Source: Alopecurus myosuroides (lineage: Eukaryota > Streptophyta > Magnoliopsida > Poales > Poaceae). From it: DNA of 64,000 nucleotides. Positions 22,862-31,669 of this stretch are shown piece after piece (within the stretch, counting starts at the first letter, position 1; each line of letters starts with the position of its first letter). The stretch is from positions 233,938,376 through 234,002,375 of the forward strand of contig CM054062.1 of NCBI GenBank assembly GCA_028641055.1, written 5' to 3'. The notes beneath the pieces were generated by a model. The model was not told where the DNA came from. It saw only the letters and a program-made list of their open reading frames with translations, and searched no databases. The position numbers and the translations under genes are program-made.

Positions 22862-25171
22862 TCAAGTTTGAGCTTGTTGGTCCCCAACCAAGTTGGGTCC
22901 TAAGAGGTTAGTCACAATAGGTTTGGCAACCCAAATGGTTCTTTTCTTGACACCACTTGGAGTACCAACATACTTGGCAAACACATTGCCCACATTATCC
23001 TTCCGAATGGAATAAACATCATCAATAAGTATAGGGTTGGATAATGTACCATTAGTGCATGAAGAAGCAAAGTGTCCCTTCTTGCGACAAAGGTAGCAAC
23101 ATCGACTCTTTTCTTTCTTCTCAATAGGCTTCTCAACAAGAGGAGCATTGGCTTGAGTCTTCTTAGGAGGTGGCCGTTGTTCAACTCGTGGTTGAGCATG
23201 AGATTGAACAATAGGCCTCTTCCCTAGTTGCTTCTCACTAAGAGGCTTCTTCTTCAAAGGGCAAGATCTAACATGGTGCCCTTCAATCTTGCACTTGAAG
23301 CAAATAATCTTGGCCGGATCTTTGACTTGTTCTTGGCCCTTCTTCTTGTCAATAATGGACTTGTTCTTGAGATGGGAGTTGAATCCAAGTCCACTCTTGT
23401 CATTGGGAAGTCTTCGCACTCTCAACATCTTGTCAAGTGTGGAACTCCCTTCATGACACTTTTTCAAGTCTTTCTTCAAAGAAGTGACTTGGGCCTTGAG
23501 CTCTTTAATTTCCTCTACATGGTTAGAATCAACACAAGAGCTAGAGGAAGTAGATGCTTCATTGTTAGAGCAACAAGGCAAGGAAAGCAACTCATCACAA
23601 GATGTAGAAACATTATGGGAGGATGAGTTACTAATACTAGAACAAGGCAATATAGAATTAATAGAAGAGATTGTTCTAGTTCCCACATGAGGCTCACAAG
23701 ATGTTACCTTTGTAGTGATAGCCTCAAGAGCTAATTTTAGCTTGGTATGGGATGCTAGAAGATCCTCATGAGAGCTAGATAGCTTTTCATGACTCTCTTC
23801 CAATTTCCCACACTTGCTAGTCATTAACTCAAGTTGAGCCCTTAGCTCAACATTCTCCTTCAAAATAGATGCTTCACAAGATGTGGAGTTAGTAGCACAA
23901 GCATCATTAGAAATAGAAGAAGACAACTTGGCAAGCTCATTATTCAACCTAGAGTTTTCCTCAATTAGATTAGCATTGCCAATAACAAATTCAACCTTTT
24001 CATTTTTAAGCACTTTATATTTAGCATTGGTATGGTCACGTGCTTTAGTGAGATAGGCTATTTGTTCATTATAGAGCTCCTCAATAGATTCAAGTTTCTC
24101 CTCAAGAGTAACTCGGAGCTCATACTCTTCCTCAAGAGACATAGTGAGGGATGCCTTTTCATCGGCATCACTTCTTTCAATCTCACCTTTCTTTTCAATG
24201 ATTTTAGCGCTATAAATAGCAAAAGCCAATATTTCACTAAAAGGAGTGATAGCTTTACTACCTTTAGGGAGATCAAGAAGAACCAACTCACCCTTCTCCA
24301 TTAAGGAGGCTTCGTCCTCAAACTCTCCATAAAATATATCCTCATCCTCATCATCACAAGATGTAGTGGGTTCCAAAGGTGGAGATACCTTTGAATCCCT
24401 AGCCATAAGGCACATATGAGAAATGGATGGCGAAGATGAAGATTGACTTGAAGCACCAATAAGGTCCATGTCTTGTTCCACCACAATATGGGATTCCTCT
24501 ACATTGTTAGTCACACAAGTACTAGAGGAAATGGAAGCATTGTTTTTATGAAAACAAGACATAGGAAGCATATCATCATGAGATTTAGTTAAACAACTAT
24601 TACATGATATGCAAGGACTATCAATACTAGCATGTATGGAACTTTGAGTGCTAGAAGATATTAAGTCCAAAGATAGATAATTGCAATGGGATAGAGATGA
24701 AGTATAGTCAATAGCAAATTTACTATCCACAAAGCAATTCCTATCACCACTCACCATAACATTACCTTGTGACAAATCACATGTTGGTGGAGTGGAGAAA
24801 GATGTGAACTTATCACGGCCGGAAGTGGATGAAGAACATTCATCCTCAATAATATTGGACACATCATATATATCTTGAAGTTTTGTCCAAATCTCATGAG
24901 CGTTCCGAAAAGGCATGATTGATTTAATAACTACATCGCTCAAAATGCACAAGAGACCATTAGATACGAGAGTATCGAGATAAGAGTTTTCCTCATCCTC
25001 TAAAGATAAATCTTGAGAATCCTTTGGAGGAGGAAAATCCATATCTACAATTCTCTTAACATACTTTGGACCCATGTCCTCAAGAAAATTAAGAATGCGA
25101 ATTTTCCAAGCATCATAATTTCTACCATAGAATATAAAAGCGGGATCATGTTCTATTTCTCTAAACGACAT
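22862..25171 (-). CDS. Gag polyprotein of the gag-only Copia-type element
   Basis: An uninterrupted 769-residue ORF. The N-terminal 110 residues (FYGRNYDAWKIRILNFLED, then AHEIWTKLQDIYD) match the UBN2/DUF4219-type gag of plant Copia elements. A long Ser- and Cys-rich middle and a coiled-coil segment (EEEYELRVTLEEKLESIEEL) follow, then two CCHC zinc knuckles (CFKCKIEGHHVRSC and CYLCRKKGHFASSC). Gag makes the particle and its knuckles bind element RNA. The ORF ends soon after KKRTIWVAKPIVTNLLG, a segment that in related autonomous elements leads toward the protease; here it stops. The intact frame and identical LTRs suggest selection or recent activity. Reverse transcription would need a helper element. 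Confidence 0.85.
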   Translation of the reverse strand: MSFREIEHDPAFIFYGRNYDAWKIRILNFLEDMGPKYVKRIVDMDFPPPKDSQDLSLEDEENSYLDTLVSNGLLCILSDVVIKSIMPFRNAHEIWTKLQDIYDVSNIIEDECSSSTSGRDKFTSFSTPPTCDLSQGNVMVSGDRNCFVDSKFAIDYTSSLSHCNYLSLDLISSSTQSSIHASIDSPCISCNSCLTKSHDDMLPMSCFHKNNASISSSTCVTNNVEESHIVVEQDMDLIGASSQSSSSPSISHMCLMARDSKVSPPLEPTTSCDDEDEDIFYGEFEDEASLMEKGELVLLDLPKGSKAITPFSEILAFAIYSAKIIEKKGEIERSDADEKASLTMSLEEEYELRVTLEEKLESIEELYNEQIAYLTKARDHTNAKYKVLKNEKVEFVIGNANLIEENSRLNNELAKLSSSISNDACATNSTSCEASILKENVELRAQLELMTSKCGKLEESHEKLSSSHEDLLASHTKLKLALEAITTKVTSCEPHVGTRTISSINSILPCSSISNSSSHNVSTSCDELLSLPCCSNNEASTSSSSCVDSNHVEEIKELKAQVTSLKKDLKKCHEGSSTLDKMLRVRRLPNDKSGLGFNSHLKNKSIIDKKKGQEQVKDPAKIICFKCKIEGHHVRSCPLKKKPLSEKQLGKRPIVQSHAQPRVEQRPPPKKTQANAPLVEKPIEKKEKSRCCYLCRKKGHFASSCTNGTLSNPILIDDVYSIRKDNVGNVFAKYVGTPSGVKKRTIWVAKPIVTNLLGPNLVGDQQAQT

Positions 25172-25210
25172 CGTACTCTCTAGGATGTAAAGCCTAATAA
25201 AGAGAGACGA

Positions 25211-25223
25211 GGCTCTGATACCA
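25211..25223 (-). other. Primer binding site (tRNA-iMet type)
   Basis: On the minus strand TGGTATCAGAGCC follows the 5' LTR after two bases. It is the standard initiator-tRNA-Met primer site of plant LTR elements. Confidence 0.9.
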
Positions 25224-25225
25224 AT

Positions 25226-27691
25226 TGAACGGACAACGACGTCGCCTAGAGGGGGGGGGTGAATAGGCGATTAAAACTTTTCCGGTTAATGCTTGCTAAA
25301 TGCGGAAATAAACTAGGTGTTTAAATTAACAAGCATACAACCTAAATATTCTAGGGTAAACTAGATGAACAAATAACTTATGCTAAGCAAGACAAGTAAC
25401 AAGGTGATAGCAAGATATATAACTTCAAGCTCGAAGGCTATCACAATGTAAATTGCATAAGTAAAAAGCTCGGGTATAGAAATAACCGAGGCACACGGAG
25501 ACGAAGATGTATTCCCGAGTTCCTCCCACAAAGGGGAGTACGTCTCGTTGGAGGGGTGTGAGCTCACCACGAAGGCCTACTCAACGCCACAAAGGCCTCA
25601 CCCTATTCTCCGATGAACCCCGCCACAAAGGCCTAGTTCACCTTCCACTATTGGCAACCTTCAAACCCGAGGCACGCATCCACAACTCAATTGGAGGCTC
25701 TCGGTGTCACCACAATCTTGGGGCACGCATCCACAACTCAATTGGAGGCTCCCAAGAACACCACAAGTCGTCTAGGGTCCAAGACCCAAGAGTAACAAGC
25801 TCACAAACTTTCAACTTCCACGAATCCTCGTGGAGAGAGCAAACCGATGCAACCGATGCAAATGGCAAGAGCACAAGTGCTCAAATCCTTCACTCTCAAA
25901 TTCCAACAAAGCAACAAATGCTTATGGGGGAATAAGAGAGGAAGAACAATGGAGGAGAAACACCAAGAACTCCAAGATCAAGATCTACTAAGTTTCCCTC
26001 ACTAAGAAGGAAGATGGATTGGTGGAAATGTAGATCTAGATCTCCTCTACCTTCTCCCTCAAAGATATGCAAGAATCATAGGAGGGATTGGGAGAGGGGC
26101 AAGCTTTCCAAGGTCAACAATGGTGGGAGAGAAGGGGAAAAACGTGCTTGGAATGCTTGGGGACCAATGGGGAAGAAAGCCCCCTTAAATAGGTCCCCAC
26201 AAGAACTAGCCGTTGTGCAGGAATTTTGGGACCGGAATATCCGGTCCGAAGTGAATAATCCGGATCAAATAATCCGGTTCACTCCAGAACGAAAACTGGT
26301 CTGAAATCCGTCGAAACCGGATTATCCGGTATGCCCCGAAAAATCCGGTTTCCAATAATCCGGTTCAAGTCAGTACCGAAAAATGGCTCAACTAGAAACT
26401 TCATAACTTTTGCGTCCGGACTCCGTTTTTGATGATCTTTGGCTCGTTGAGTTCGTAATGAAAAACTCTACAAGATCATGCAGAGAAACATCACTGCCCA
26501 ACAATGTAAACTAAAACCAAATATAGAAATGTTTAACCTCTCTAAAAGGAACAACCGGTAAAACTTCCAACACGAAAACTCACATAACTTTTGCGAATGA
26601 ATTCCGAATTAGGTGAGTCCAAATGCATTGGAAAGATAACAACAAGGAGTATCCAAATAAAAGGTGAAAATATTGATACCTCAAAGTATGGAGAAGTTAC
26701 CACACATGGAAGGTGTGGGAACATTCTCAAAGACGAACGGAATATTTTCACCACCAAAAACGCAACAAAGTTTTCTTACAAAATCCGTTTTCGAGAAACC
26801 AAGGCTTGTCATGAAGATCACGACAAGCACTAAAACCCAAAGGAGACAAAAGCCAAATAAGAACCAAGAAAGATTATATGCAAGGTATGCAAAGGTTTGA
26901 GCTCTCCATAACGATTCGATCGAGTTACTCACTTGAGAGCCCCTCTTGATAGTACGACTATCTATCCTATAACCCGGTCTCCCAAAGACACGAGACCGGT
27001 AAAATAGAAAACCTATCAAGATTATACCTTTGCCTTGAGCATTCCACTTGAGCTAGATGATGACGATCTTGACTCTCTCAAGTTGGATCTTCTTTCTTGA
27101 TTGCGCTTGCTAGCACAAACTCCGCTTCATGAAGACTTGCAAGTTGCTCCCCCATACACCATTATGGGAGAGACTAGCTCCCCCATACACCATTATGGGA
27201 GAGACCCTTCGGCAAATCTTCACAAGGCCACAATCTCCAAAAGGGTGGCAAGCAGATATCTTCTAGATGCTTCACTTGAGCTTCCACGTCAAGCTCGATG
27301 ACAAACACCGCTTGACGACGACATAGTCCATGGGCATGAGATACACAATCCCACTTGGTACAACTAGTAGCTTTGTGTGTTGATCGCTTGCTTGATCAAC
27401 CTTGTATCTTTGCTTCTCACTTCTAAAGATGATGTCTTGAAGATGATAATGAAAGATCACCTAATCCTTTTCTTCAAGACATACTAGCAATAAGCTCAAC
27501 TCAAACCATGACCATTCTTCATATAAATCCTTGAATGTAACAATGGCCATCAAGGAAGCTAATAGAGTTCAACACATGAACTCCATTATTTCCTATGAAC
27601 AAGATCTACAAAGATAACTCAATGCAAACATTAGTCCATAAGGATTGTCATTAATTACCAAAACCACATATGGAGGAACCATGCGCTTTCA
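25226..27691 (-). repeat. 5' LTR of the gag-only Copia-type element
   Basis: 2466 bp, same length and apparently the same sequence as 16950-19415. It is followed by the target duplication tccat at 27692-27696. Confidence 0.9.
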
Positions 27692-28070
27692 TCCATGTGC
27701 GGCGCCACCTGCTCGAGGGGAGGGCAGCGCGGGCAGCCCCCCTCAACGGCCTCCGCGGCCTCTCCGCCCTCCACGGGCCAAGCGTCCGGCTCTTGGAGCT
27801 CTGGCCATCGCCGGAGAAGTGGGGGAGGGGAAGGTGCAGGAATGACCCCCTCTCCGGCGAGAGGGGATTTTATAGCTGCCGTGGGTGCGGGGACGTGCGC
27901 GCAGTGGGGTAAGTGGCGGCGCGCGCATCGCATTGGGAAACGGCGCGCGCATTGGGAAGGCGTGCCTCGCGTCCCGTCGTGTTGCCTCGGGAAACGGCGC
28001 GACGTCCCCTTTTTAAACGCCCACGATCCGCCATGATCACTCGATCAGCTACGTCGGTTGCACGCCAACA
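27692..28070. promoter_or_regulatory. Bidirectional promoter region of the H2 cassette
   Basis: GC-rich DNA between the two divergent ORFs. A minus-strand TATA-like CTATAAAATCC (about 27866-27876) faces the B3-like gene, and a plus-strand TTTTTAAACGCC (about 28008-28019) faces the acidic ORF. Between them lie three imperfect copies of GGGAAACGGCGCG-like sequence (27935-27990). The minus-strand frame entering the B3 ATG is open across 27692-27800, so the original start could lie further upstream. Promoter function is inferred. Confidence 0.45.
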
Positions 28071-28388
28071 ATGGCGCTTCCGGAGCAGCAGGTGCCGGTG
28101 GAGGAGGAGGTGCCGGAGCCGATGGAGGAGGAGGTGCCGATGGAGGAGGAGGTGCCGGAGCCGGTGGAGGAGGAGGAGCCAGTGGATGAGGAGGACGACA
28201 TGGAGGACGACGACCAGGAGTCGTGGCTGGCGCCCGACGCGGCTGAAGCCCGTTGGGACCCTTGGCCGTCATGGGAGGAGGCCCGGCGCGGTGCAGACCC
28301 TCGGTTCTTTGGACCGCCTCCGGCAGTTCCCGAGGCTCCTGCGGTGCCGCCTCCCGGAACACCCCCACCGCCAACGCCGGAGCAGTAG
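28071..28388 (+). CDS. Small acidic, proline-rich protein of the H2 cassette (unknown function)
   Basis: A 105-residue ORF beginning MALPEQQVPVEEE. The first 50 residues are repeats of the type VPEPMEEEVP, followed by an acidic run (DEEDDMEDDDQE), a Trp-containing middle (ESWLAPDAAEARWDPWPSW) and a Pro-rich end (PPPGTPPPPTPEQ). A TATA-like box lies about 55 bases upstream. I do not recognise a family; acidic repeats with scattered Trp would fit an activation-domain-like or charged linker protein, but that is speculation. It sits between the inverted ends of H2 and is divergent to the B3-like ORF. Confidence 0.4.
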   Translation: MALPEQQVPVEEEVPEPMEEEVPMEEEVPEPVEEEEPVDEEDDMEDDDQESWLAPDAAEARWDPWPSWEEARRGADPRFFGPPPAVPEAPAVPPPGTPPPPTPEQ

Positions 28389-28760
28389 GAGTCTGGCACT
28401 CCGCCGTCGCCACCATCGAACGACGAGGACGAGGACGAGTAGTTCTTCGCGGGCGTCGCGCCGTTTTTTTAAATTTCGTTTTATTTACATATGTAAATTA
28501 TGAACAAAGTTATGAACAAATTTTTAAAATGTGTATTTGTGTCACTGACGGGCGGGGTCCCCCTATTGGGAGGGGTGAGCAGACGATGTCCGGCGTCCCC
28601 AGCCAGGCCCCCAAGTATGGCGGGTGTGCTGGGGGGCCCGGACACAAAATTGGCGGGTGGACACCTTTGGGGGGTGCCGCTGCGGCGTTTTTTTTTTGGT
28701 TCGGACCCCCATTGGGCCTTTGGGGGGACCATTTGGAGGGTGCCGGTGGAGATGCTCTAA

Positions 28761-30172
28761 GAACATCTCCACCCGTTTTTGGCGTAAAATAGCGCCTCCT
28801 AGGGTTATCCGGCGTTATTCTCGCTCTGGCGATAATTCTCAGCCGCCCCAAGCTAACAAGTCGAAACTTCACAAAAAAAAATGAAAACAGTAAAAATTTG
28901 GCGAAATCTAGACGATTTCATTAAAGGTAGTCAAATATAGGCAATTTTTACATAGTAGACATGATTTAAAAAAAAGTCTAATTCATGTCGAGGGCCTTGC
29001 ACATCTTGGTGTAGTTGCCGTCGTCGTCGTCATCGGAGTCGCTCGACGGCTCGGCCTTCGGGGCCCTGCTGGTGCTCTGCCCTAGGTCGCCAATGAATAT
29101 CGACGGGGAAGGGTAGGCGTCATCGTCGCCGTCGCCGTCGGAGAGGACCATGACATCATGGGCGGCCTGAGGAGCTCGTCGTTCGTTGATGACGTGAGCC
29201 TGGCTCCGAGTCCGGCGACGCTTCCTCTGGCTCCGCCTTGACGACGGCAAGAGGAACAGAAGTAGCTGCCGGTGAGCAGTGTACCCCTGCGTATCTACCG
29301 CTCGATGTGGGCGAGCACCCAGGACAGGGTGCGCCCAGGTTTGCTCCACCAGGCGGCCCCCGGCGTTGTTGCGCCCCTAAATAGCGTCGCCGGTGGGGAT
29401 CTCGGTCAGCTCCGCCTCGAAGCGTTCCTGGAAGTAGGCCGTCCAGGAGGTGTGGTTGGCTGGATGCCATTACGGCTGGTGCCGCTACTCCTCCGGCAAG
29501 CGCTCCCGGATGTCCTCGATTTCGGAGACGTGCTCGAGGTCGGTGGGCGGCGGAGGCACAGGGACGCCGCCTGCGCTGAGCCGCAATATCCTCGGCGCGC
29601 TCATGTCGGGCGGCACGTGGAAGTTGGCCTGGTGCAGGAATCTCGCCTCCCAAAGGTGCAGGGTGTGGCGGCTGAATCCATTGGCGGCCGCGCCGACGAG
29701 AGGGTAGACGTGAACCATGGTGGGGATGGCGAAGGGGAAGCAGAATAGAATGGCAACGAGAATGGCGAGAAGAGCTGGGTTATGTAGCGGCGAGCGGGCG
29801 GTATAGACGAAGCGTCGGCGGCAACGCCATAACTTCGTCGCGTGGGCGATTGGACTGCTCCGCCGCGTCGCGTGTTGTCTGGACTGGCCGGAGGCGTCAA
29901 TGCGCGCGGTAGCCGAGGCGATGAGGACGACAAAGATCTCTCTTCCTGAAAGGGCGGGGCTGGAGACTCGAGAAACGGCGGGGAATTGTTTTCGCGCGTT
30001 TTCGCGCCATTTTTCCTTCATCCGGCACCCAGTTGCCCTCTGGCGCGCTGGGGTTGGTTTGGATTCGCCAGGTGATGATTTGGCCTAAAACAACGCTATT
30101 TGGACTTCTGAAGGCGTGACTGGGCAAAAAAAAAGACGTGTTGGGGGCTCTCGAGGGCGGCTGGAGATGCTC
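28761..30172. mobile_element. PIF/Harbinger-type element H3
   Basis: The left end GAACATCTCCACCCG and the inverse of the right end (GAGCATCTCCAGCCG) match with two differences, and TAA flanks both sides (28758-28760, 30173-30175). The inner sequence ggcgtaaaatagcgcc on the left resembles the inverse of the right end. It carries a decayed minus-strand gene rather than a transposase. Confidence 0.75.
28978..29718 (-). pseudogene. Transposon-borne hypothetical gene, decayed
   Basis: From an ATG at 29718 the minus strand reads MVHVYPLVGAAANGFSRHTL, then a long tract including PPDMSAPRILRLSAGGVPVP, ending at a stop near 29485. Beyond it the reading continues with WHPANHTSWTAYFQERFEAE and another stop, then an open C-terminal part finishing in DSDDDDDGNYTKMCKALDMN. 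The opening is familiar to me from many Triticeae hypothetical proteins encoded inside small DNA elements; their function is unknown. At least two stops make this copy non-functional. Confidence 0.55.
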
Positions 30173-30175
30173 TAA

Positions 30176-30900
30176 GGGCGCGTACCGTAGCCTACATGCC
30201 TCCGGACCAGGAACGCTGGGTGCAAAACCAGCCCACCGTTTGGTTGCATGCGACCTAAAAAGGTGGCTCGCATGAACTTTGAAGCAGCCTTGGCCAGGGC
30301 TGCTGGAAACTTCGGTAGTTTCCGTGGAGCCAGGTCTGGCGGCTGCGAAAATATCCCTACGCATGCAAACGCGTGTTGACTTTTGGTCCAATCACTCTCT
30401 CTAATGGTGTTTAGCTCTTGTTTAGCTATTATCTTTTAATCAACGCCATTAGAGGAGCTTGGGGAAAGGATGGAGGAAGTGGAGACGGACTGGTTTCGAC
30501 CACGGGAGCTTGGAGGTGGACTGAATTCGGCCATCAGAGTTTGGAGGTGGGGATTGGAGAGAAAATGGGGAGGAAGAAGAGGTGGACTCTATGAGAGGAG
30601 TTTGGAGGTGGGGTGGCTCGCGGGTGCAGATTGGAGAGAGCATAGAGGAAGAAAGAGTCCGTGAGAGGAGCTTGGAGGTGGGTTGCTCACACGTGTACTC
30701 ATCCATGTACTAATAAGTTAGACTAATCAACACCAAAAAAAGATGTAGCGACCAAATAACGTGTCAAAAGTTGTCCGTTTCTAAATATGGGTCACCAAAC
30801 AACACGCATATCACGTATGTGTTCTGAATACGATGGACAGACTCTGCCAGACTTGCCACAGTCAGCCGCAAAATAGGTGCAGGCTACCAAACGGGCGCCC
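30176..30900. mobile_element. PIF/Harbinger-type non-autonomous element H4
   Basis: 725 bp with ends GGGCGCGTACCGTAGCCTAC and, inverted, GGGCGCCCGTTTGGTAGCCT, flanked by TAA on both sides (30173-30175, 30901-30903). The interior has about four imperfect copies of a gagcttggaggtggg-type unit and no credible ORF. Confidence 0.6.
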
Positions 30901-30903
30901 TAA

Positions 30904-31669
30904 GCTCGTCACGTCGTCGGTCGTGGTGCCGTGTTCGGGAGTCATCAGGTAAGACATGGCCACACGTGAACGCCTGGCGAGCCATGGTTTCGCGACCTGC
31001 AATGCAAGCTGACCTCTCTCCATCCGGATGCGCAAGAACACATCCGCCGATCCAGGCGTCCAGCCAAAAGGGCTTCAGGACCATGCTGTGCACTGCGCAC
31101 CAGAGAGAGCCCATTCCGCCTCGGAAAACGATGGGACGCGATCACGCGACGACTGCGACACGTAACGTGCAGCGTCGTTATCGCGCAAGGAAATGGAACT
31201 GAAGATTTGGGTGAAAGTGAAGTGGGGGAATTCCAATCCAGCCGAAGATAAGATGAAAACGAAGTGGGGGGAAAGAGGCATTTCCTCTCTTTTTCCTCCG
31301 CCCGAAAAGGAGACCCATGATGATTCTTTCTTCTCCACTTCATTTCCGGTTCCAAACAGCACAGCACAGCGAGGTCGCATACAATTACCACTTACCACAG
31401 GTACAACTACTGTTATACTACGCAGGCTAAGCCCGACCATAAGTTTGCTACTAGCCGAATATACAGGCAGGAGGAGCGGTCGTTATGGGGAGATATATAC
31501 ACAGTCGTCATATACGTACACGTATTAACAACACCCATTACAGCACCGATATTAGCACAACCACAGCCACTGTACAACTCTAATCTTACGAGGACCAGGG
31601 CATCAATGGAGATCTCAGCAATGGGCTGATATCGCCGATGCAAGTAATACTTGACGGGCGGTGTTACCT
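30904..31669 (-). other. Intergenic and 3' untranslated region of the ACBP gene
   Basis: The part nearest 31669 follows the ACBP stop codon and is presumably its 3' untranslated region; the rest is ordinary intergenic DNA. No further gene or repeat was recognised. Confidence 0.4.

Larger units (their letters stand above)
16950..27691 (-). mobile_element. Complete gag-only Copia-type LTR retrotransposon (10.7 kb), very young
   Basis: Two 2466-bp LTRs (16950-19415, 25226-27691) bound the element, and 5-bp target duplications tccat lie at 16945-16949 and 27692-27696. On the minus strand the order is: 5' LTR (right copy), tRNA-Met primer site, a 769-codon gag ORF, 3.4 kb non-coding, polypurine tract, 3' LTR. 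All sequence I compared between the LTRs, including every short ORF, is the same at an 8276-bp offset, implying very recent insertion. No pol is present. The two-knuckle gag and the GAAAGCGCATGG LTR start suggest the SIRE/Maximus side of Copia, an inference. Confidence 0.9.
16296..28757. mobile_element. PIF/Harbinger-type element H2 carrying a two-gene cassette, split by a retrotransposon
   Basis: Terminal inverted repeats GAGCATCTCCACCGGCA (16296-16312) and its exact inverse (28741-28757) are flanked by TAA on both sides (16293-16295, 28758-28760). Removing the inserted retrotransposon (16950-27691) and one target copy leaves about 1.7 kb. The left part holds a B3-like ORF on the minus strand, the right part a divergent acidic ORF on the plus strand, with a GC-rich bidirectional promoter between them. 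I see no transposase in it, so it should depend on an autonomous relative. Confidence 0.75.
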
